Source: Cercozoa sp. M6MM (Eukaryota; Endomyxa: Ascetosporea). From it: a stretch of DNA of 64,000 bases. Where the stretch lies: assembly GCA_040357565.1 (NCBI GenBank), contig JBDODJ010000055.1; one strand, 5' to 3'. Position 1 is the first letter of the stretch. Each line of letters opens with the position of its first letter. The position numbers and the translations under genes are program-made. Of the stretch, positions 44,008 to 52,162 are shown piece after piece. Below the pieces are notes generated by a model that was not told where the DNA came from, did no database searches, and saw nothing but the letters and a program-made list of their open reading frames with translations.

Positions 44008-47000
44008 TCAGCATACCAGGTCGCAGGCAGTGCCTCCAGCAGCAACACCAACAGAAGCGGCGCTGCGTGCCGAGGATCGCTGTGCATACTCGCGCAGATC
44101 GGCGGCCTCGGCAAAGGAGAGGCCTGATCCGCAGGCACATGCACATACTGTATAGGACCGGAAAGACCTAACTGGGTGAGTGCAGGTACCACCGACGACG
44201 ACGCACATCACTGGACCAGCAGCACCGCTGAAGCCAGTGCCCAGAGGGTCCAGTGTGCAGTAGGCCTGCTCCTCACCAGTCTACACGGACGGTTTATTCG
44301 CATGGCCAGTTTGATAGAGTGGGGTACCGTCAATGCAGCAGCGAGTGCACGTGTCAGTGGCAGACTACAACACCGTCACTCAGTCAAGCACATGAGATGA
44401 TCGCACTGATCACTGCCAAGGTAGGTCAGACAGGACAAGGAGACCGAGCATGCGACGGCAGCAGCTGCTTCATCTGTCCGAGCAGTTCGGCCCCGGTGCC
44501 AACAACGCGATCGGCGAACTTGCCTGCGCACGTGTGCAGACACGTATGATCACCTCAGTCGGAGTGATCACCTCAGTCGGAGTGATCACCCTAGTCAGTC
44601 AAGAAAAGGCACCAAGCAGCTTGAGACCCGTGCCGGACAGGAGACGCGACCGGTCATTGGCCTCCTCTTGCTGCCGATCGCTCTCCGGCAGTGCTCCAGT
44701 CGACAGTGCCGTCGCCATGTGTACCGTTAGCCACCTACGATCACCACGTGCTCACTGAGAGGAGAGAGAGCACCCACGTGGTCACTCTGACTGAGTGATA
44801 CCGGCGCACAAAGGCGGCTGCTGCCAACGACACCGCCGGCTTGACCGACTCGTTTCCTGCGGAGGGGGGTAAGAGGGTGAATGGGAGGGGTAGAAGGGGT
44901 AAGAGGGGGTAAGATGGCGTGGGGGGAGGGGTAAATACGCGACAGCATGCTGGCCAACGAGCGCGGCTGCGACTTGGCCAAGGCATCGGCCTGTCTCTGC
45001 AGCGACTCTTCCATGTCACGCAGCAGCTACACATGCCCACTCATTCAGTGATCACTTCAGCAGTCAGTGATCACTCCAGTCAGTGGCCAAAGCTATCACA
45101 TACATGTGGTCACACGTACCTCAGAGGCGTCGACTTTGCGCATCGCCGTGCACAGCAGCACCACCTACAGGAGGTAAGGAGGTAAAGAGGGGGTAAAAAG
45201 GAGTAAAGAAACAGACCAAGAAGAAGCGCAGACGGTCCTGAAAAACGGCGTGATCCACGTGCTCCGAGCCGACGCCGACGAGCGACAGCAAGTCCTGCTT
45301 CCGCGCGGAGATCTGTGGTCACACAGACACACAAACACCAGTCAAATGATGCGACGTATCAGTCGGACAAGAAGACACCTGCTGCGACGTCGAGATGTGG
45401 CCGGTCAGGAAGTCCCTCTACGGGGTAAAGGAGGAGAGGTAACGGGGGGGGGGTAACACGGGGTATGGGGGTAAGACACCTCGGTGTTGTACAGTGCGGC
45501 CAGATCGCGCTGGTTCAACTGACGCGAGATGGCGTCGGCCACGGCCGAGTGACGGTCAATCTGCGCCTTGCGCTTGCGCCTGCAACCACAAGGAGCAAAA
45601 AGGGGTAAGGGCAAGGGGTAAGGGGTGGACAAAGGGGGTAAGGAAGGTAAAGGGGACACAGGGGCATAGGGGTAAAGTGAGGTAGTGGTACCACTCAGGC
45701 AGTTCCGACAGCAACGACGACAACTCGCCTGTCCATAGGAACAGCCATATGTACATTCCATCGGTACAATCCATATGTACAGCCCATATATGTACAGTCC
45801 ATATGTACCCTGCTGCTCGTGCTGAATGGAGGTGGCATCGTCTTGGTGTTGCTGCGCAGAGTGTAGATACACAACTTAACAATACAAACCCCCTTAACAA
45901 AGTCCTTCTAAGGCCCCTTAACATAGGTATTAAGGGTGAGTTGACTACCTGCAGCAGCGCACTGAAGGCCTCGGCCACCTCGGGGAAGGCGTCGTCGGCG
46001 TGCCGCCACCAGAAGGCGTCCTCCTGGTTGAATTCGAGCACGCGCCGTTTGGCACCGCCAGTTGCACCGCCACCGGCACCGTCACTGGGGCCGTGATCAC
46101 CCTCGGCGTCAGCGGACACGTGCACCCGGTTGCACCGCAGGTCCAGCAGGTCGTGGCACAGCGCGCGGTACCGACACGGGTGGTGCAGCACCGACGCCAG
46201 GTCGTCGCCTCTACACACATGCACACAGGCACACATGCACACGTGTTTCTCACTGACTGACTGAGTGATTCAGTGACTGATTGAGTGACTGACGGTGCCA
46301 ATGATACCGGTCAAGCAGCACAATGACGGGTCGTGCAACCGTCGCATCAGCGTCACTCGGCGTCAGCAGCGCCGCTAGTCGCTCCGCCACCGCCGAGGCC
46401 GCACACGACTTGCTCTGTGGGGGAAGGGCGTAGGGGTAAATGGGGGTGAATGGGGGTAAAGAGGGGGTAAAGAGACGAAAGAGGGGTAAAGATGGGGAGA
46501 AAGAGGGGGGAGGGAGTAAACCGGACAGCGCAGAACAGGAGTGCAGCGAGGAGACCAAAGTGCCACAGCTCCGCGCAGTCGCTGCGCCGTCTCCTGCAGC
46601 AGCCACTCCACCTCCGCGTCTATACACAGCACTGCATGAACAAGCCTGTCCGCGGGCAGCGTCACTCGGCCTACCGGCGGACGAGTGCGCGCGGAGGAAG
46701 AAATCCGTCGACTCCAGAGAAAATAGCGACGGCGCCAGCGACACAAAACTGCGGGAGGGATAAAGGGATAAAGAGGGGGTGAAGGGACAAAGAGGGGGTA
46801 ACGGGATAAAGCGGGTTGTAAAGGGGTAAAGAGGGTAAAGATAGGATAAGGGGTAAAGAGGGGCAACGTGGGGTAAAAAGGGGGTAAAGCTACGAGGAGT
46901 TGCGCTCGCGCACGGTTTCGACCAGCGTGGCCGCCAAGGCCGCACTGTCTGTAGGCACACTCGTGTGTCCAATGTGCCACATGTCCATATGTACCACATG

Positions 47001-47826
47001 TCTATATGGACATGCGGACGGGACAGATGTACCAGGCAGCGGACGGCACAGCTGGCGCGCCAAGTGCTGCAGCGACTCGCGCGCCACCGGCGACACTGCA
47101 TAGGGGGCGCGGGGGGTTAAAGGATAAGGGGGTAAAGGGGTAAAGGTGTAAAGGGAACAAAGGGGTATAGCGGGTGAAGGGTAAAGAGTCAGGTGGATAA
47201 AGGGTAAGGGGTAAAGGGGGTAAACATACAGAACTCGATGCGGAAGCTCTTGAAGCGGTGTGCAGCAATGTCTTGTGCCATCTGCACGCCCAGAAATGTG
47301 GCTACACTCACACGGTCCAGACACGGGTCCATGTATACCAGATCAATGTTTTCGGCAGAGGGTTCCACAAAGTACACGGCTATGCAGAAATGGACAGTCC
47401 ACATGGAGCCGGACATGCACAGAGAGGGGGAACAGATGTACCTGGCACACTGCGCATCTGCTGTCGCGGCGACTGTGCGATCGATAGGTGCAGTGTCACC
47501 CCTGTCCACATCCGCGCGGATACTCGCAGACCAAGCACATCTATGATCGGTATGTACCCGCGGAGCGAAGTGCCTGCACCGGGAACAGCTGCGTTAGCAC
47601 CTCGCGGCCACGTGCGCAGTACACCAGGCACTTCCACTGCTGCTGCCGCTGCTGCGCCTGGTCCATCGCTGCGTTGATGTCGCTGCTGCTGCCTTTGGTG
47701 TCCCCTGAGAGTAACACATAGGAGAAGGGGTCCAAAGCGGTCACAGGGAAGGCACAACACGTGTCTTGTACCCTGCAGCATCTGCCAGAGATGCCGCTGC
47801 TGACGATCGCGTAAGTCCGCGCTCAT
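44008..47826 (-). CDS. SCFD1: Sec1/Munc18-family protein SLY1
   Basis: SLY1 binds Sed5/syntaxin-5 and promotes ER-Golgi SNARE assembly. The start at 47826 gives MSADLRDRQQRHLWQML, matching the family's N-terminal IRERQxxALKRML. Exons continue with WKCLVYCARGREVLTQLFPV, VYFVEPSAENIDLVYMDPC, FLGVQMAQDIAAHRFKSFRI, PVIVLLDRYH (family LLVLVDRNxD), SVLHHPCRYRALCHDLLDLR (family TPLHHTWTYQALVHDVL), EFNQEDAFWWRHADDAFPEV, ELSSLLSELPEW, KAQIDRHSAVADAISRQLNQ and, at the end, CVVVGG then EAADLREYAQRSSARSAASV (family FVVGGGNYIEYQNLVDYI). The stop is at 44008. Many introns contain GGGGTAAA repeats on the plus strand or GTGATCAC/CAGTCA words. This protein is shorter in the acidic-loop region than the human one. 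Start codons of SLY1 and RFC3 are about 190 bp apart. Confidence 0.9.
44549..44597. repeat. Short 18-bp tandem repeat in a SLY1 intron
   Basis: Two full copies and a part-copy of a unit like GATCACCTCAGTCGGAGT. Similar GTGATCAC and CAGTCAGTGA words recur in other introns of SLY1 and of the reductase gene. Confidence 0.6.
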
Positions 47827-48015
47827 TGTTGTACTCAGACGTGTGTTAACACTGCAGAATACGCGTGCAGTCGCGTCACTTTGCTACAATGGCACTGTTG
47901 AACAGCCTAGCCTCCCGCTTAAAATGTTTAATTTTTCCCGGTTTCTGGGTACGCTTGTTTCACACGTCAGAGTGTGCACGTGCGGTAGTGTGTGATTTTG
48001 GGAAATACAGTAAAC
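47827..48015. promoter_or_regulatory. Shared divergent promoter region, SLY1 / RFC3
   Basis: 189 bp separate divergent start codons. No TATA box seen. Confidence 0.35.
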
Positions 48016-49979
48016 ATGCTGCTTGTTGAAAAGCACTGTCCCAAACAGCTCGGGCAGCTGGACTACCACGAGGATGTCACGAGTCTGCTGCGCCAGATGG
48101 TACTACCACGAGGATGTCACGAGTCTGTAGGCGGTCCTACTTGATTGGAATGCAGGCACGGAGGGCCGAGGTGCCGCATTTGCTCGTGTACGGACCGCCG
48201 GGCAGTGGCAAGAAGACGCGCATTGGGGTACCTTTTGAGAACGCTGTTTCGACATACTATAGTGACTTACAAACACGCTTGTTCAGGCACTGCTGCGTGC
48301 CTTGTACGGCCAAGCAGCCGAGCACAAACAGCTCGCACACAAAAGCTTCAAGGTGCGCAGTCGGTAGGCTGCCTCCTCATGCTCAGCATCATATCTATTT
48401 TACCGTATGTCTATATTATCATATGTCTGTAGTACCATGTCTATGTCTGTAACTACCCTTGCCGCTGTAACCTTGCTGCAGGGAGATCGAGGTGGCCCTG
48501 CTGACCAGCAAGAATCACATCGAACTCGACCCGAGCGATGCCGGTCTGTACGACCACGTGGTCGTGCAGGAGATTATCAAGGAGATGGCGCAGTCGCGCA
48601 ACATCTCGGCACTCGACGCGTACCCCCTCATTTGTCCCATTACCTGCCTCCGCACGGACGCTTGTACCTGCGCAGTGCTTCGAATGCAACGAAAGCTAAG
48701 AACTTCAAAGTCGTCGTTCTGCACCATGTAGGCTTTTTCTCAGGCTGCCAAAACACGCTCTTGTATTCGTGTGTACAGGTGGAGAAACTCTCACACGCGG
48801 CACAACACGCGCTGCGTCGGACCATGGAAAGGTACAATTGTTTACCTTTTACCCCTGTTATCCCTACCACCCCCCCCAGATACATGTCGTCGTGCCGGCT
48901 GATTCTATGCTGTGACTCGGTGTGCAAAGTGACGGCGCCGCTGCGCTCGCGCTGTCTGCCCGTGCGAGTAGCCGCTCCGACTGACGAAAAGGTACACTTT
49001 CTTCCTGTCTGTTTGTGCCGTCCATGTGTACGGTTCAAACGTACTGTCCATGCATACAAGTAGGTGCGTGAGATTCTGGCCAAGACTCTGGTTGCAGAGG
49101 GACAGGTACCTTTTGTTCACAAGTGTGTGCGTGTTGTGACGGTGCTACTTGTGTTGTGTAAAGCGAGATGTCCGCGCGGACAGTCCGGTCGTGCGCGAGA
49201 TCGCCGAGCACAGCAAGGGCAACCTGCGCAAGGCGCTGCTGCTGCTCGAGACGGCCATCGTGCAGGCCGACAATTCCGTGCTGAGACCCGACTCCTCGGT
49301 ACGCAGGCCTGTGTATCATTTTACCTGTCTGGTGGGTTGAGTGAGTGGATACACATGGGTTGCGCAGGTTGAGGTGGCCTCCTGGGAAAGTTTCGTGTCA
49401 GACATGGCGACACTCGTGCTGTCGGAACAGACACCCAAGCAACTTGCTGCCTTGTATCTTGTGTCTACCCCTTGGCCTCCCTACTGTTACCCCCCCCCCC
49501 ATCACTAGGCGCGACAAGTGCTACCAGTTGCTGCTGAACCTGTTGCCGCCAGACCTGGTGTTGTCGCAGCTCGCGCACTCGCTGAGCGAGAAGCTTCCGC
49601 GCGGAAGTTGCGTCGATACCAAGGTCTTTGAGGCTACTAAACACACGGCACTCACACGTGCTGCCGTCGGTGGTACCTATATCCCTCCCGGTTACCTCTG
49701 CTTCTGTCGTTCTTTTTGTATACTTCGCGGTGCAGGTGACAACATGTCGCGACCAGTGTGCTCCAACGAAGACATGCGACGGTACTCCAATTTTGCGCAT
49801 CCACTTGAATCACGCGGCGTGGTTTCTTCTTGCGCAGACGTGTCTGGGCACTGGCGGCCGAGCTGCAGCTGCGCATGTGTCAGGGCAGCAAGCCGATCCT
49901 GCACCTCGAGGCCTTCCTCGCCTCCGTCATGTCGCTGCTCCGCGAGTGGAACATGGCCACGCTCGTGCAGCAACACTAG
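48016..49979 (+). CDS. RFC3: Replication factor C subunit 3 (clamp loader small subunit)
   Basis: RFC3 is part of the AAA+ complex that loads PCNA. Start at 48016: MLLVEKHCPKQLGQLDYHED. Exon 2 has ARRAEVPHLLVYGPPGSGKK and TR (Walker A). Later exons: NHIELDPSDAGLYDHVVVQE, then AKNFKVVVLH, then VEKLSHAAQHALRRTMER. The spliced join VVVLH-VEKL is the equivalent of human LLTEVDKL, so the Walker B acidic residues look altered. YMSSCRLILCCDSVCKVTAP then LRSRCLPVRV contains the SRC arginine-finger motif. VREIAEHSKGNLRKALLLLE is sensor 2 (GNLRKAL). The C-terminal collar has CYQLLLNLLPPDLVLSQLAH and ends KPILHLEAFLASVMSLL, stop 49977. Intron 1 contains an exact copy of 26 nt of exon 1. The human order is preserved throughout. 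Confidence 0.95.
48062..48127. repeat. 26-bp direct repeat, one copy in RFC3 exon 1 and one in intron 1
   Basis: The segment starting ACTACCACGAGGATGTCACG is identical over 26 nt at 48062-48087 (coding) and 48102-48127 (intron). The period is 40 bp. The intron donor GTAC is formed just at the start of the second copy. Confidence 0.9.
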
Positions 49980-50051
49980 TTAACGAAGCACCTACCTAGC
50001 GTCTACGATACGCACATACGGTATACGTACTGATCTACCTACACATCGTAC

Positions 50052-50117
50052 TGTTACTGTCACGTCAACATCAACGCAATCAATCTACTCGGCTTACGTG
50101 ACTTGCCCTGCGTAAAG
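50052..50117 (+). repeat. 3'-flank element, copy 2
   Basis: It contains GTTACTGTC, TCAACATCAACGCAATCAAT, CTACTCGGCT and CTTGCCCTGCGT in the same order as 4326-4377, and likewise lies just downstream of a plus-strand gene. Confidence 0.5.
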
Positions 50118-50410
50118 GTGTGCTACGTTGGCGCTTGGACGCCGACACCCAACGACGTGCCGTCTGCCGTCGTCGTCTTCTCCAAAATCCCGGAGCAACC
50201 GCGACGCGATGGTCGCTGTCGACGTCAGTCTGCCACTGTATGACGCCCGAGACTTTGACGCGGAGCATCGCTGGACGCCAACCAGGACAGAGCGAGACTG
50301 CAGTGTGACCGTTGACGCCAAGGGAGTCTGCGGAGATGCGTAGTGGACGACCTCGCTCCTCCAATGACACATGTTTGACGGCTTCGTGTCGCCAAGCTTC
50401 AACGTTCTTA

Positions 50411-50470
50411 GAAGAATGGCACAGGGGAACTATATGGTTGGCCTCGAAGTAGACTGAACTAACTAACTAC
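50411..50470 (-). repeat. Dispersed AGTTAGTT...AAACCAACTA element, copy D (inverted)
   Basis: Reverse-complemented, it reads GTAGTTAGTTAGTTCAGTC, TACTTCGAGGCCAACCAT and ATAGTTCCCCTGTGCCAT. This aligns with copy A at TTAGTTAGTT, AGTCTTCTAGG, CCAACTA and AGTTCCCCT. Confidence 0.6.
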
Positions 50471-50544
50471 TGAGACGTACGTATATTATCGTACGGCGTT
50501 TTAAGGCAGCGTTTCGGTTTTCCCCATACTGTATGTGTACGAGG

Positions 50545-51975
50545 TCACCTCGGCAGCAAGTCTCGCGCGTACTGTTCGTCATAGGGTTCGAGAAGTGCCT
50601 CGCGCTTCCATGCTTCGAGACTACGCTGAAACATCTCCTCGCGGTGTCGCTCTTGGGCGTACTCCCGTGTCGCTTCGACGGCTTTGTGGAATGAGCCTGT
50701 GACAGTCGACGCAGCGCGTTCAAGAAAGCTTTGGTGCTTTTCGTCTCCTGACATGCGACGTAAATTACGAAGACCTTTCTGCCTTGCCTCTGCAGCTCCG
50801 CCCTGGAACCAATAAACAGGGAGAAAACGTAGACAGAAGAGGGCGAAACGAAAACTCAAGGGCACCGTAACCGCCTCTAAGACGTCTCGTGGTATTGCTT
50901 CGCCGGTTTCGTTAACTTTTGGCAGCTGGTCGTACTCTTCACGTTGTCTTTCCTGCGGAGCAAAGCCCTTCCCCACCAGCAGAAACGATCCTTTTCTGTC
51001 CTTTGGAATCGCGTCTTTTCGGCCTGACGTTGCACTCGTGGTATCGCCCTTCTGCAACTCGCTGTGCTCAAACAGTTTCTCCTCGGGTTGGTAGAACTGC
51101 TCAAAATCATCCTTCCAGTTCTGGTTGTCGGGTTCTTCGCCTCTTAAGCTGGCATTCGAGAGAACAGGAGCGGAAGCGCGCAGCAATAGTCGGGCGTTTG
51201 AGTGTCGGCTCGCCATGTTTATTTCATCTTCATAAATGTGGAACTCTTGTTCTAGAAGCGGAGCAGAGATAAACACAGCTACTTTAGTATTGGTCTTAGA
51301 TACTGCCAATCTGAACTTACCTTCCAGAAATTCTTGTGTTTTGGCATCGGGTCCGCGGCCTGGGTATCGTGGGACGGCTATCGGAAGCGAATGGTGCCTT
51401 TGCATTCGGTGAACGCGTTCGTGTGCACGTCGCTCAAAGTGTTGCCGCAGCCGAAAGACATCATCGCTGCCGTACTCATTTCGCAGGCGCCACCGCATGA
51501 GTGAGCGAATGTGGGGAGCTTTGTGCTTCATCTGTCGAGTGGCGACGCGTGCGCCTTGCTTGTCAAGAAAGATCTCTTCTCCCAACACTCTGATGGATTG
51601 TCTATCTGATACTGTGTCTGCACTAGGTTTTCCTTCCGACGATTTGCCCTTCAGGAAGTTTCGTAGCTTGATTAAACTTAAACTGCTCGAGCTCTTTGAA
51701 CGGGCACTATCTGAAAAATCGGACGCGAAAGCCTGGAGGCAAAATCGATCAGACGGTCAAGAAGGTTACCTTTGCTGCAGCGTCGTGCACTCCTTCGCGG
51801 TTGCGACAACTCTTCTGCGAGTTTTAACTGCGCAGGAGCATCTGAGTCAGAAATGTCTACAGAATCACTGTCCGCCACTGAAGCCACTTCGACAACTGTG
51901 ACAACGGGTTCGGGCATGACAAACTCGTCCAGTCCACGGCAATGTATCTGGCTGTTAGGACCCGGAAAGCGCAAA
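50545..51975 (-). CDS. Hypothetical basic protein, unknown family
   Basis: The N-terminal exons (about 51975-51760) read PGPNSQIHCRGLDEFVMPEP then an acidic Ser/Asp stretch (VADSDSVDISDSDA). A spliced segment, SDFSDSARSKSSSSLSLIKL, leads into a long open exon with LGEEIFLDKQGARVATRQMK, ERVHRMQRHHSLPIAVPRYP and NWKDDFEQFYQPEEKLFEHS. It ends in a helical tail, EATREYAQERHREEMFQRSL, with the stop at 50545. The hydrophobic stretch PLSFRFALFCLRFLPVYWF (about 50860-50805) is probably not protein. It is bounded by a GTTACG donor and a TTCCAG acceptor, is a multiple of three long and has no stop, so it looks like an intron read through. I do not recognise the family. The start codon is uncertain. Confidence 0.6.
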
Positions 51976-52162
51976 TAAATTTAGTTTCATTCCGGTCTCT
52001 TTGCTTCAGCCGAGTCAGTGAATCCGCGCGAAAAGATCGAGTTTGACCGAAATTTACTATAACTTTAGGGGGCATATACAACAGATTAACATAAAGTATT
52101 CGTTGGAAAAAAGGGTGACTCTGGATTGGATCTTATCATTTAGTTAAACGCAGGCGAGCACA

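Larger units (their letters stand above)
49980..50544. other. Convergent intergenic region
   Basis: It lies between the RFC3 stop and the stop of the next minus-strand gene. It holds the second copy of the 3'-flank element and copy D of the dispersed element. Plus frames at 50120-50343 have no family resemblance. Confidence 0.5.

Noticed and set aside
46400-47230. Telomere-like repeats (GGGGTAAA)
   Set aside because: The common telomere unit is TTTAGGG (GGGTTTA); GGGTAAA is different, the runs are irregular, and they lie inside introns.
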